Assembly: GCF_001954135.1 (NCBI RefSeq)
Contig: NZ_MBEQ01000071.1
Coordinates: 1-55,552 of the forward strand
DNA: 55,552 bases
Direction of reading: 5' to 3'
DNA from: Mycobacterium sp. GA-1841
GTDB taxonomy: Bacteria > Actinomycetota > Actinomycetes > Mycobacteriales > Mycobacteriaceae
A model generated the notes under the pieces. The model was given only the letters and a program-made list of their open reading frames with translations, was not told where the DNA came from and ran no database searches. Positions 21,290-30,634 of this stretch are shown one piece after another. The position numbers were made by a program, and so were the translations under genes. Position 1 is the stretch's first letter. Each line of letters starts with the position of its first letter.

Positions 21290-21558
21290 ATCAACAACTC
21301 CTCGAAGTCAGTTCTTGGGGGGTCTGGGCCCGCTCGCCGCAAAACGGCGGGGCTCAGCCCGACAACCCGATCAGAATACCGGGACGTCAGAGGATCGCCA
21401 AAACGGCCTGTGAACACGGCGTCAGGTTGTCCACAGGCGGCGATGCTGTGATCGGGTCTGTCGCCGTCACTGGATAGGCTGGCGGTCGGCGATGACGGCG
21501 CTGCACGGGGGATCGCACCGGGTTTGGGCGGGGATCTGATTTGGGATTGGGAGGTCCG

Positions 21559-23199
21559 ATGTCGGCTCGGCGGTTGGATGCCACCGCTCTGCGGGCCTGG
21601 GCCCACGCTGCCGTCGATGACCTGATCACGCATACCGACGAGATCAACGGGCTCAACGTGTTCCCGGTGGCCGACGCCGATACCGGGACGAACATGCTGT
21701 TCACCATGCGCACAGCGTGGGCGCATGTGGTGGCCGAGCCGGCTGGGGGCGACGTCGTGGCGGTGGCCAGCGCGTTGGCCGCCGGGGCGTTGCAGGGCGC
21801 GCGCGGCAACTCCGGGGTGATCCTCTCGCAGATCCTGCTCGGTCTGGCCGAGGTCATCACCACGGCGGCGGCCCAACGCGACGGCGACCTGTCCGGCATC
21901 GACGGCGTGCTGTTCGGTGCGGCGCTGCGGCACGCCGCCGCTCTCGCGGTCACCTCGATGGGCGAACCGGTGCCCGGCACGATCGTGTCGGTGCTGCAGG
22001 CGGCGGCCGAGGCCGCCGAGCACTGCGCGGCCGAAGGCGGCGACGTCGCAGACACTGCGGCGGCGGCCGGCGATGCCGCGTCGGTTGCCCTGGACCGGAC
22101 GCCGGAGCAACTTGACGTCCTGGCCAAGGCCGGTGTCGTCGACTCCGGTGGTCGTGGCCTTCTCGTCCTGCTCGATGCGATGACCGCCACACTGGCCGGG
22201 CACGCGCCGCGCCGCCCGGTGTATGCACCGGCCTCACCACAGGCCAGGCAGGCGGTCGCGGATCTGGTCAGCACCGGGGCACCGCCACAGTTCGAGGTGA
22301 TGTACCTGCTGAGCGGTTGCCGGGCCGCTGCCGTGGAAGGGTTGCGCGCCGCACTCGAGGAGATGGGCGAGTCGGTGGCGATCGCGGCCTCGGACAAGGA
22401 TCACTATTCGGTCCATGTCCACGTCGACGATGCCGGCGCGGCGGTCGAGGCGGGCCTGGCGGTGGGGTCACTGAGCCGTATCCAGATCACCGCACTGACA
22501 GGTGGCCCCGGTCTCCGGCCGTCCGGTGGGTGGGCGCGAGAGCGGGCGGTGTTGGCCGTCGTCGACGGTGACGGCGGTGTCGAACTGTTCGCCGGGGAGG
22601 GGGCGCACGTGCTGCGGCCCGAGCGCGGCGAACCGATCACCGCCCAGCAGTTGTTGCGTGCCTTGATCGACGTGGGAGCCGCGCAGGTCATGGTGCTACC
22701 CAACGGTTATGTCGCCGCCGAGGAACTGGTGGCCGGATGCACGGCCGCGATCGGCTGGGGCATCGACGTGGTTCCGGTGCCTGCCGGTTCGATGGTGCAG
22801 GGATTGGCTGCCCTGGCCGTCCACGACGAGGGCCGCCAAGCCGTCGACGACGGCTACACGATGGCGCGCGCCGCGGCGGGCGCCCGCCACGGCGCGGTGC
22901 GGATCGCCACCGAAGAGGCCCTGACCTGGGCCGGGGCCTGCAAGCCCGGTGACGGGCTCGGCATCACCGGTGACGAGGTGCTCATCGTCGGATCTGACGT
23001 CACCGCCGCGGCGGCCGGATTGATCGACCTGATGATGGTGGCCGGGGGAGAGTTGGTCACCGTGTTGACCGGGGAGGGTGTGGACGGCGCCGTCGGTCAG
23101 GCCCTGCAGGCCCATGTGCACCGGGAGCACCTCGGTGCCGAGTTGGTGACGTACCACACCGGCCATCGTGGCGACGCACTCCTGATCGGGGTGGAGTGA
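21559..23199 (+). CDS. DAK2/FakA-like kinase domain protein (Rv2975c/Rv2974c-like)
   Basis: A 546-aa protein. The N-terminal DAK2 (DhaL) domain shows GLNVFPVADADTGTNMLFTM (about 32), the Asp triad that binds Mg-ATP, and GARGNSGVILSQILLGL. The central and C-terminal parts resemble the DegV-partner FakA fatty acid kinase architecture (DSGGRGLLVLLDAM; then VLPNGYVAAEELV). It may phosphorylate fatty acids with a FakB/DegV partner, but that is inference. ATG at 21559 follows GGGAGGTCCG. The stop overlaps the recG start (TGATG), so the two are translationally coupled. Confidence 0.9.
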   Translation: MSARRLDATALRAWAHAAVDDLITHTDEINGLNVFPVADADTGTNMLFTMRTAWAHVVAEPAGGDVVAVASALAAGALQGARGNSGVILSQILLGLAEVITTAAAQRDGDLSGIDGVLFGAALRHAAALAVTSMGEPVPGTIVSVLQAAAEAAEHCAAEGGDVADTAAAAGDAASVALDRTPEQLDVLAKAGVVDSGGRGLLVLLDAMTATLAGHAPRRPVYAPASPQARQAVADLVSTGAPPQFEVMYLLSGCRAAAVEGLRAALEEMGESVAIAASDKDHYSVHVHVDDAGAAVEAGLAVGSLSRIQITALTGGPGLRPSGGWARERAVLAVVDGDGGVELFAGEGAHVLRPERGEPITAQQLLRALIDVGAAQVMVLPNGYVAAEELVAGCTAAIGWGIDVVPVPAGSMVQGLAALAVHDEGRQAVDDGYTMARAAAGARHGAVRIATEEALTWAGACKPGDGLGITGDEVLIVGSDVTAAAAGLIDLMMVAGGELVTVLTGEGVDGAVGQALQAHVHREHLGAELVTYHTGHRGDALLIGVE

Positions 23200-25448
23200 T
23201 GGCTGCCCTCGCCGACCGGCTGGATCTGGTGATCGGGGGGCGTTCGGCCAAGCCGCTCGAGGAACACTTCGGCATCGTCACCGTCAACGATCTGCTGCGG
23301 CATTACCCCCGGAAATACAGCGACGGCATGTCCATTCGCGGTGAGGGTGAGGCCCTGGATCTGGAAGAGGGCGAGCACGTCACGTTCATCGAGGTTGTCA
23401 CCGAAACGAAGACCGGTGAGATGAAGCCGGGCTTCAGCAAGAAGACGGGCAAGCCGATGACCCGGAAGTGGCTGCGTGTCACCCTGGGTGAGCACCGGCC
23501 CGCCGTGACGGCGACGTTCTTCAACGCGGGGTGGATGGTGGACAAACTGTCGACCGGCACGCGGCTCATGCTTTCCGGCGAGGTCAAGTACTTCCGCAAG
23601 ACCCTTCAACTGGACCATCCGGCCTTTCTGGTTCTGAATGCGCCGTCCGGCAAGCAGATCGGGACCAAATCACTCAAGACGATCGCCTCGGCCTCCGGGG
23701 CCTCCGGCGAGGAGATGCTGGCCGAGTTCGAGCGCGACTTCTTCCCCATCTACCCGGCCTCGGCCAAGGTGCAGAGCTGGGACATCTACGCGTGCGTGCG
23801 GCAGGTCCTCGACGTTCTCGACCCCGTTCCCGATCCGCTGCCGGAAGCGTTTGTGCGGCAACACAATCTGATGTCCGAAGATGAGGCGTTGCGGGCCATC
23901 CACCTGGCCGAGAACGCGGCTCAACGCGAGCGCGCCGCCGAACGGTTGACCTATGACGAGGCCATCGGCCTGCAGTGGGGGCTGGTGGGACGGCGTCACG
24001 GTGAGTTCAGTGAATCCGGGCCCGCCGCACCACGCACCGACCACGGTTTGGCCGCTGCGATGCGCGGCCGCCTGCCGTTCGAGTTGACCGCCGGGCAATC
24101 CGAAGTGCTGGAGGTGATCTCGGACGAGTTGGCCTCGACGCGTCCGATGAATCGGATGCTGCAGGGTGAGGTGGGCTCCGGCAAGACCATCGTGTCGGTG
24201 CTGGCGATGCTGCAGATGGTCGACGCGGGTTACCAGTGCGCGTTGCTGGCGCCCACCGAAGTGCTGGCCGCCCAACATGCTCGCTCGATACGGGACGTGC
24301 TGGGACCACTGGCGATGGCGGGTCAGCTCGGTGGTGCCGACACGGCTACCGGCGTGACGCTGCTGACCGGCGCGATGACCGCGCCGCAGAAACGCGCCGT
24401 GCGCGAGGATGTGGCGTCGGGTCGGGCCGGCATCGTCGTCGGCACCCACGCGTTGCTGCAGGAGGCCGTCGAGTTCCACAACCTGGGGATGGTGGTCGTC
24501 GACGAACAGCACCGGTTCGGTGTCGAACAACGGGACACGCTGCGCGCCAAGGCACGGGACGGTTTGACGCCGCATCTGCTGGTGATGACGGCCACGCCGA
24601 TCCCGCGGACGGTCGCGCTCACGGTCTACGGCGATCTGGAGACCTCGACGCTGCGGGAATTGCCCAGGGGGCGTCAACCCATCACCACGAACACCATTTT
24701 CGTCTCCCAGAAGCCGGCCTGGCTGGACCGCGCGTGGGCGCGTATCCGCGAAGAGGTGGCCGCGGGTCGACAGGCGTATGTGGTCGCCTCCCGCATCGAC
24801 GAGTCCGACAAGCCCGGCGACAAGGGCGAAGGACGCGCTGGCCCGCCGCCGATCACGGTGGTCGATCTCTTCGACCGGTTGAGTGCGGGCCCGCTGTCGG
24901 GGTTGCGCATCGGGCTCATGCACGGCCGGTTGTCCGGGGGCGACAAGGACGCGGTGATGGGCGCCTTCCGGGTCGGCGAGATCGATGTACTGGTGTGCAC
25001 CACGGTCATCGAGGTCGGCGTCGACGTGCCCAACTCGACCGTGATGGTGGTGATGGATGCCGATCGGTTCGGTATCAGCCAGTTGCACCAACTGCGCGGG
25101 CGGATCGGTCGCGGGCAGCATCCCAGCCTGTGCCTGCTGGCCACCCGTCTGCCCGAGACATCCAAGGCCGGTGAACGGATCAAGGCCGTGGCCGCGACCT
25201 TGGACGGGTTCGCCCTGGCGGATCTGGATCTCGACGAGCGGCGGGAGGGAGATGTGTTGGGCCTCAACCAGTCCGGCCGCACCATCAACCTGCGGTTCCT
25301 GTCCCTGCGGGATCATCTCGAGGTGATCCAGGAGGCCCGGTCGTTCTGTGAGCAGCGGTACGCGCAGCACCCGCATGACCCCGGAATGGACCTGCTGGCA
25401 GCACAGTTCGTGAACACCGACCGCGTCGAATACCTGGAAAAGGCATGA
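23199..25448 (+). CDS. recG: ATP-dependent DNA helicase RecG
   Basis: A 749-aa branch-migrating helicase that restarts stalled forks. The wedge/OB domain fills roughly residues 1-260. The helicase core follows: MLQGEVGSGKTIVSVLAMLQ (Walker A, about 320), VVVDEQHRFGVEQR (DExH-type, about 433), MTATPIPRTVALTVYGDLETS, MHGRLSGGDKDAVMGAF, VCTTVIEVGVDVPNSTVMVV and QLHQLRGRIGRG (motif VI). Length is normal. The ATG overlaps the DAK2 stop, and the RecG stop overlaps the next gene by 4 bases. Confidence 0.97.
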   Translation: MAALADRLDLVIGGRSAKPLEEHFGIVTVNDLLRHYPRKYSDGMSIRGEGEALDLEEGEHVTFIEVVTETKTGEMKPGFSKKTGKPMTRKWLRVTLGEHRPAVTATFFNAGWMVDKLSTGTRLMLSGEVKYFRKTLQLDHPAFLVLNAPSGKQIGTKSLKTIASASGASGEEMLAEFERDFFPIYPASAKVQSWDIYACVRQVLDVLDPVPDPLPEAFVRQHNLMSEDEALRAIHLAENAAQRERAAERLTYDEAIGLQWGLVGRRHGEFSESGPAAPRTDHGLAAAMRGRLPFELTAGQSEVLEVISDELASTRPMNRMLQGEVGSGKTIVSVLAMLQMVDAGYQCALLAPTEVLAAQHARSIRDVLGPLAMAGQLGGADTATGVTLLTGAMTAPQKRAVREDVASGRAGIVVGTHALLQEAVEFHNLGMVVVDEQHRFGVEQRDTLRAKARDGLTPHLLVMTATPIPRTVALTVYGDLETSTLRELPRGRQPITTNTIFVSQKPAWLDRAWARIREEVAAGRQAYVVASRIDESDKPGDKGEGRAGPPPITVVDLFDRLSAGPLSGLRIGLMHGRLSGGDKDAVMGAFRVGEIDVLVCTTVIEVGVDVPNSTVMVVMDADRFGISQLHQLRGRIGRGQHPSLCLLATRLPETSKAGERIKAVAATLDGFALADLDLDERREGDVLGLNQSGRTINLRFLSLRDHLEVIQEARSFCEQRYAQHPHDPGMDLLAAQFVNTDRVEYLEKA

Positions 25449-25771
25449 CCCGCCGCCGGCTGTGGTGGCTGGGGGCGGCCGCCGTGTTGGCGGTGGTGGT
25501 CGCCGTCCAGACCGTGACGTCGTCGTCGGCGGACCGACCGGCGATGTTGGTGTCCGAGTCGAACCTACCGACGGTGACGGCCGGGGTCGACGTTCTGGCC
25601 GGCGTATCGGTGGTGCCCTCGCGTACTCGAGGGCACGACTATCGTCGTGCGGCCTTCGGGGACGCGTGGGACGACGACAACAGCGCACCCGGTGGTCACA
25701 ACGGCTGCGACACCCGCTTCCTTGGGGACTCCAGCGTGTTGCCATCGCTGCGTGCTGGCCTGTCGTTTTAG
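25445..25771 (+). pseudogene. Truncated exported HNH/DUF1524-type protein (Rv2972c-like), cut at island edge
   Basis: A 108-aa frame overlapping recG by 4 bases. It starts with a membrane or signal segment (LWWLGAAAVLAVVVAVQTV), then AGVDVLAGVSVVPSRTRGHDYRRAAFGDAW and GGHNGCDTR. That last part is the typical N-terminal half of the exported DUF1524/GmrSD-type HNH family. Intact members continue with NDIL and a downstream DHxVxL nuclease motif. Here the similarity stops after CDTR (codon ending at 25717) and 17 unrelated residues follow to a stop. The catalytic half is missing, so the gene is probably inactive. The break marks the left edge of the accessory island. Confidence 0.75.
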
Positions 25772-25832
25772 CTTTCGGTCACGTGCGTCCAAGTAATCGG
25801 CGGCAAACTTAAGGCGGTTGAGGTCGGAGGCC

Positions 25833-25852
25833 AGGTCCGACGGGTCGGACCT
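25833..25852. terminator. Perfect inverted repeat between convergent genes at the island edge
   Basis: AGGTCCGAC (25833-25841), spacer GG, GTCGGACCT (25844-25852). It lies 6 bases beyond the stop of the NACHT gene (minus strand) and about 60 bases after the truncated HNH gene. A bidirectional terminator is the simplest reading. No U-tract is seen, and a recombinase or protein-binding site is an alternative. Confidence 0.5.
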
Positions 25853-25858
25853 ATGGGG

Positions 25859-28800
25859 TCATAAGTCAGGAACCCACTGTTTCTCGGTGGCGACTTTCGC
25901 GAGCGGCAACTCGACGTGGCTTAACGAATGCCAACGTTCGACGACGGCAACCCAGCCGAGCGGGAAGTTGTTTGGTCGGCTGAGAATCGAGTCCGCCAAC
26001 GAGGGTAGGTCCGGCGGTTCGTCACTCGGGATTTTGATAGCGGAATCGGGCCCGCAGGCTTCGAGCGCGTCCAACAGTCGTTCCAGAGGTTCGCCCATCA
26101 CTATGCGGGTCGTGATCGCGCGGATTGCTGGCCATGAAGCATTGCCGTATCGAGCCAATTGGCTCAACTGGTCGGTCGTTAAACCCGTCAACGGGTCGAG
26201 TGTCTCAAGGCTAGCGGCGTGGTGCGCTATGAGTAGCTGAGTTCTGTGGGAGGCGGATTGAGCTGCGGTCCAGATGTCGGAATGGAGGCGTCGGCCGATC
26301 GCGCTAGCTGCAAGTCGGCTGGACGACTGTGCGATGTTGAAGAAAGTGTCATCACCGATCTGGCTCACTACCACGTCCAAGGTGGGGATATGCACTTGTG
26401 CGACTTCAAAATCGGCGATTGCCACGAGCGCAAGAGCCCAGGTGACGCGCGATAGCTCGTCGTCGCATTCGCTAAGTTGGTTCGTCCACCACGTGGCGGA
26501 CGATTTGTTGGCACGGGTCTCTTGCACGAACATGCCGTAGTCAGCCGATGTCCCGAACGCGGGTGAGCCGGGAGTAACCGAACCTCCGGTCCTGATGTCG
26601 ACCTGTATCGCACCGATAAGCGCGATTTCGGCTGCAAGAAGGCAGGGACCGTGGATAGCGGCGAGTTCGCGTGCGGTGTGTTGCCACGGAGCGGTTGTGC
26701 CAGCCTCACCTCGTCGAACTGCGCTGGCACGGTAGACGTTTTCGTAGCGAGAATCCACCGAACTCAAGCGTTTGAATATGCTAGAGCGAGCCTTTCGCTC
26801 AACTTCGCTGTCAACAGGATGGCCTACAGTGGCGAGATAAAGCGGATCGACCGCAGGGGTCGCTAGCCGCAAAAAGTGTTGTGGCCGTAGCGCCTTGAGC
26901 AGATCGCCAGCGACAGACGTCCCTGCAGTAGGAACATCGCTTGCCTCACCGTCGATGACACTTCGAATCAAGATTTCGTGAGCCGTCGATTTCGCAGGCG
27001 GTCGCGCTTTGAGGGCTATGGCTGCGCGACGGGCGGCCGGACAATCGAGTGCGATCCCTAGGGCCGATGGGTCGTCCAGAGTTGCTGTAGGGAAACACGC
27101 GCCAAGTTCTAGCCAGTCGACTTCGTGCCTTGAACCCACGGCTGCGGCTAGTCGTGGTCGCCACCATGCCTCGAACTCGGCACGGTCCATACCCAGGCTG
27201 GGAAGAACACGCATCCTGTCTCGTGAGAGAGGCTCTCCCGGTGCGGCGGCGCTGGCCGTCAGGAGGGCTGCAGCCAGGTCGCTGCCACCGCGCTCAGCAG
27301 GGAGGTCGATTGGCGACGACGTGGGGTCAGGGTGCGGTTGCAGGAGTCGTATCGATAGGGGGTCCGACAGCAGATGAGCAGTCGCCCTTTGGGCCTTGGC
27401 GACGGGAGTGAATACACCATCGGCCAGCAGCGTGAGGACCGCGACGCGTGCTTGCAGGGGATGCCGGCCGCATTCTATCGAGTCTTCCAGTCCTGCAACC
27501 AGAGTCATGAGTTCGTTCGGACTGGCGAATCCTGCATAGAACCGTGCAGTGTTGGCCCAGTAGGAGCGATCGACCAGCGCTTGGAGGACCTCACTGCGGA
27601 GGACCGGGGTGTCCCCAAAGAGGCCTGCGTACTCAGACAGGAACCGCGCTGCAAAATATTCTCTGACCGAGTGGACCGAGAATTCGAATGTGCCTTCTAC
27701 CTTGCTGGATAGCGCCCAGAATCGATCTGAGATCGCGCTGAACAACTGATCCACCAAGTCCATTGGTCCGTCGACCTCGTCGAGGTAGTTGCGGAGATGA
27801 CGCTTGATTCGTTTTGTTTCTAGGCGATCGGGCAGCGTGCGGGATTCAACGCCTGACTGCATCAGCCACCCAAGGTAGGCCGTAAGTTCGTGTACCAGCG
27901 GGATGTTGTCTTTGACGAGCTGGTCTTTCTCCACCTCTCGATCGAGCAGGGTGTCCATGAACTGGGTGTACATGGCGGTGCGCGCATCGGGGACACCTTC
28001 GCCACGGCGGTTGACGAGAAAGAGCAGAATCGTCAGTTGCATCGGGTTCTTGGCGAGTTCGGCGACGTGATCTTGGGCGCTCCGATCTCGGAAGACCTTG
28101 GTCAGCCGTCGCTGCTTGCTGCCTCGGATGTGATGAACGGCGGTCCATTTCCGCATGTACTCGTGCTGCAACGCCGGTGACAGACGGACCAGTCGCACAG
28201 TCTCGAACATGTCCTGCGAAGGTTCCCGAAGCCCTCCATTATTGGGTCGCGTTGTAACGACAATTTGGAACCGTCGTTGAGCGGTACCACCCATCCTGTG
28301 AGCGAACCTGTCAATCTGTTCTACGACTTCGGATCTCAATGCGGCGTCGGCGACTTCATCGAGTCCGTCGAGGACCACCAGCAATGGATAGCGTTGCGTG
28401 AGATCCTGAACCTGTTCGACGCTGACGGATCGCCCACCACTGTGATAGGCACAAAGCGACGCTAGGAAGTGCTCGATACTGCGCTCAGCAGCTCTGGGGC
28501 GTTTGGCGCTAGCGTCGCCACGACCCCAAGGATCCTGGCCGAGTAGCCAGGTTGCGTATTCCTTGAGATCAGCACGCAGCGCCAGCTTCGGGTCAGCCGT
28601 TAGGTGATCCGGCGACTTACCCATTGTGATCTCGTTATTGGGCAGAATCGCAGCTCGGTGGACCTGGCACAGATACTGCCCGAGAGTTGATTTGCCTTGA
28701 CCAGGCTCCCCTCGGATGAGAGTCAACGGCATCGTGGTGCGGAGCAAGTACTGAACGGCGCCTTCTCCGCGGGATTGCTGGTTTCCGACGTACGCGTCGA

Positions 28801-29629
28801 TCACATTCCGGGCTGGTTGGTCGAGCGTTTCCTCGACATCGACGAACAGATCCACAATGTTGAGGTGGTCCATATCCACCTGGCTGAACTTGACTTTCGC
28901 GTCCTCGCCCCATTGAGCGGACATGACGTTCAACAGTGTTTCGCGCATTTCGGCGGCGCGGCCCTCGATCTGTGCGCCATGGATCAGATACCGGATGAGG
29001 TCGTGTCCGACAAGCATCTGCGCGTACGACCACTTTGTCGCGTCCGGGGCGTTGTCGACCATCGAGTCGATGTCGGCTTGCCACAGGCAACGCATCCGGA
29101 TGCCATATTCCGCGGACAGCTTGTCCAGCTCCTTGTCGAGCCGATCCATAGTGCCTGATTTGGGTGTGCTTGTACCCGCCACGGACGTCATTAACCGGTA
29201 CTCAGTTGCGCCTTCCTCCCGAACGAGCCGCTCGATGTTCTTTCGCTCGGCCTCGACCGCACCTTTGAGCCAGGTCACCGGGTTCTGCAGGGCTTTGCTC
29301 GTCCATTTGACCTGGAAGACCAACGTGTGTTCGCCGTCGGAACCAGTGATGTCACGGCCACCGTCGCTCATACCGACTGGAAAACAACGTGCGTCGGGGT
29401 GGGTACCACGGATCAGCGCTCCACAAAGCTGTTGAAACTCCTTCTCCTCCAGGCGTTGATACAGATACCGGAAAGAGTTACCCGGTTGCTCCGAGGCAGG
29501 TTTTCCCGGAACCGCACCCGTTGGGGTGCTTCGCTTCCGCGTGTTCTGGCGGGCGGTCGGCTTTGGGCCATCAGCGTGAGCACCCCCGTGGCCTTTTCGC
29601 TGTGGTCTGTCAGATGGGCGCATGTTCAC
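25859..29629 (-). CDS. NACHT-type STAND NTPase with N-terminal PD-(D/E)XK nuclease (antiphage)
   Basis: A 1256-aa multidomain protein. Residues about 60-200 look like an Mrr/PD-(D/E)XK nuclease: EKEFQQLCGALI, then D93 in GMSDGGRDITG and Q106-x-K108 in LVFQVKW. A NACHT ATPase follows: Walker A GEPGQGKST at about 307-315, Walker B LLVVLDGLDEV at about 416-426, and a sensor-like VVTTRPNNGG. A winged-helix/LRR-like arm (NPMQLTILLFLVNRRGEGVP) and about 550 helical C-terminal residues come next, the likely sensor. This architecture matches bacterial NACHT/Avs-like antiphage proteins that detect a phage product, oligomerise and cut DNA. Base composition is less GC-rich than neighbouring core genes. 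The thermonuclease gene is 51 bases upstream on the same strand. Confidence 0.85.
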   Translation of the reverse strand: MNMRPSDRPQRKGHGGAHADGPKPTARQNTRKRSTPTGAVPGKPASEQPGNSFRYLYQRLEEKEFQQLCGALIRGTHPDARCFPVGMSDGGRDITGSDGEHTLVFQVKWTSKALQNPVTWLKGAVEAERKNIERLVREEGATEYRLMTSVAGTSTPKSGTMDRLDKELDKLSAEYGIRMRCLWQADIDSMVDNAPDATKWSYAQMLVGHDLIRYLIHGAQIEGRAAEMRETLLNVMSAQWGEDAKVKFSQVDMDHLNIVDLFVDVEETLDQPARNVIDAYVGNQQSRGEGAVQYLLRTTMPLTLIRGEPGQGKSTLGQYLCQVHRAAILPNNEITMGKSPDHLTADPKLALRADLKEYATWLLGQDPWGRGDASAKRPRAAERSIEHFLASLCAYHSGGRSVSVEQVQDLTQRYPLLVVLDGLDEVADAALRSEVVEQIDRFAHRMGGTAQRRFQIVVTTRPNNGGLREPSQDMFETVRLVRLSPALQHEYMRKWTAVHHIRGSKQRRLTKVFRDRSAQDHVAELAKNPMQLTILLFLVNRRGEGVPDARTAMYTQFMDTLLDREVEKDQLVKDNIPLVHELTAYLGWLMQSGVESRTLPDRLETKRIKRHLRNYLDEVDGPMDLVDQLFSAISDRFWALSSKVEGTFEFSVHSVREYFAARFLSEYAGLFGDTPVLRSEVLQALVDRSYWANTARFYAGFASPNELMTLVAGLEDSIECGRHPLQARVAVLTLLADGVFTPVAKAQRATAHLLSDPLSIRLLQPHPDPTSSPIDLPAERGGSDLAAALLTASAAAPGEPLSRDRMRVLPSLGMDRAEFEAWWRPRLAAAVGSRHEVDWLELGACFPTATLDDPSALGIALDCPAARRAAIALKARPPAKSTAHEILIRSVIDGEASDVPTAGTSVAGDLLKALRPQHFLRLATPAVDPLYLATVGHPVDSEVERKARSSIFKRLSSVDSRYENVYRASAVRRGEAGTTAPWQHTARELAAIHGPCLLAAEIALIGAIQVDIRTGGSVTPGSPAFGTSADYGMFVQETRANKSSATWWTNQLSECDDELSRVTWALALVAIADFEVAQVHIPTLDVVVSQIGDDTFFNIAQSSSRLAASAIGRRLHSDIWTAAQSASHRTQLLIAHHAASLETLDPLTGLTTDQLSQLARYGNASWPAIRAITTRIVMGEPLERLLDALEACGPDSAIKIPSDEPPDLPSLADSILSRPNNFPLGWVAVVERWHSLSHVELPLAKVATEKQWVPDL

Positions 29630-29680
29630 CCGTCAGCCTCCACTCTTCGGACGTGGCTCAGTGATATCAATGATGTTCCC

Positions 29681-30220
29681 CTAGCCAGGGACCGAATCGG
29701 TGATGCCGAAGCACGGCGCTCCCCAGAGCCCTCGTTTCGCGGCGATCGCTTCTTGTTCAGCCGCGCGGATAACGGGGTATTCGGTTACCGGCTTGTTGTG
29801 GTAGACGTACGACTTCGCCGTGCCCGCGCGCGCAGCCTCGACTGAATAGTTCCAGCCGTCGGCCTTCACGAGGTAGGCCAAAGTTCGGCCGTAACGGTCA
29901 TACGTCCCCTGTGGGGGATCCGGCGTCACGGCAACGCGCTGCCCCAGCAGCGTCGAAGTCGCAAAGTCGGTGGCCTGTGCGCCCCAGCAGCCGACGGTGT
30001 AGCCGGGTTTCTTGGTCTCCGGAGTATCGATGCCCAGCAGGCGAATTCGCAACCGTCCCCGTTGGTCGTCCTTCACGTCGACGGTGTCCCCATCGACGAT
30101 CTTCAGCACGGTTGCAGTCGTGACGATCGGAACGGCGTGCGCCGCGGGCACGGTGGATGTGACCCCGACCGCACACTGCAGGACGGCTGCGGCGGTCATG
30201 GCGATCCGAGCGATGCGCAT
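29681..30220 (-). CDS. Exported thermonuclease-family (SNase-like) protein
   Basis: A 179-aa protein. Residues 1-29 form a signal peptide (IARIAMTAAAVLQCAVGVTS, with AHA before the mature part). The OB-fold SNase domain follows: TTATVLKIVDGDTVDVKDDQRG (Asp of DGDT), RIRLLGIDTPETKK (catalytic Arg and Asp/Glu), then YDRYGRTLAYLVKADG (second Arg) and AAEQEAIAAKRGLWG. It is a calcium-dependent nuclease family, secreted by several mycobacteria. ATG at 30220 gives the clean signal peptide. It precedes the NACHT gene by 51 bases, so they may be one transcript. Confidence 0.9.
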   Translation of the reverse strand: MRIARIAMTAAAVLQCAVGVTSTVPAAHAVPIVTTATVLKIVDGDTVDVKDDQRGRLRIRLLGIDTPETKKPGYTVGCWGAQATDFATSTLLGQRVAVTPDPPQGTYDRYGRTLAYLVKADGWNYSVEAARAGTAKSYVYHNKPVTEYPVIRAAEQEAIAAKRGLWGAPCFGITDSVPG

Positions 30221-30634
30221 ACGGGGAGTTTGCCCGAGATGCCGACAGCCGTCCGCGCTTCGGACTGCGACGGGGCGTCCGTTCCTGGACACCGGAGTCG
30301 GCGCGCTTGGCGTCGGCGCAGGAGGTGTCGACCTCGTACGTCGAAACCTGAAGGCCTATTAGTCGCTGCCCTCATCGCGAACCTACGGGTCGAGGCCATG
30401 GATCGCCATCGAGCCGGGTAATCCTCCTGCGCGATAGCCGATCTCGTCGTGTCATGTCGATCGTCGTCCAATCGGGGTCGGTGGGCAATGGACTCGCCGC
30501 TGTCGCCAAGGGAGCATCGACTCCGCGTCGTCCGTGATTCGCATCGAGTGGGATTCTGGGTGCGGAGGTCGGGCCCGCGGCGAAGGGGGTCGGTACTGAT
30601 CGCCGGGTGTCGCCGCCACCTTGAGCGAACTCAG
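30221..30634. other. Intergenic stretch without recognised gene
   Basis: These 414 bases separate the thermonuclease gene from the end of the UvrD-like gene, both on the minus strand. Open frames on both strands are arginine-rich and match nothing I recognise. The promoter of the thermonuclease-NACHT pair should be here, near 30220-30300. Confidence 0.5.

Noticed and set aside
23670..25745. Long minus-strand open frame opposite recG
   Set aside because: His/Gln/Arg-rich shadow of a confident helicase gene, caused by high GC.
25565..25856. Frame continuing after the NACHT stop codon as a readthrough domain
   Set aside because: No start codon near its beginning and no stop-readthrough context seen; kept only as a possible old coding remnant.
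30012..30421. Plus-strand frames over the thermonuclease start region
   Set aside because: Antisense to the signal peptide and SNase domain, no ribosome-binding site and no recognisable motif.
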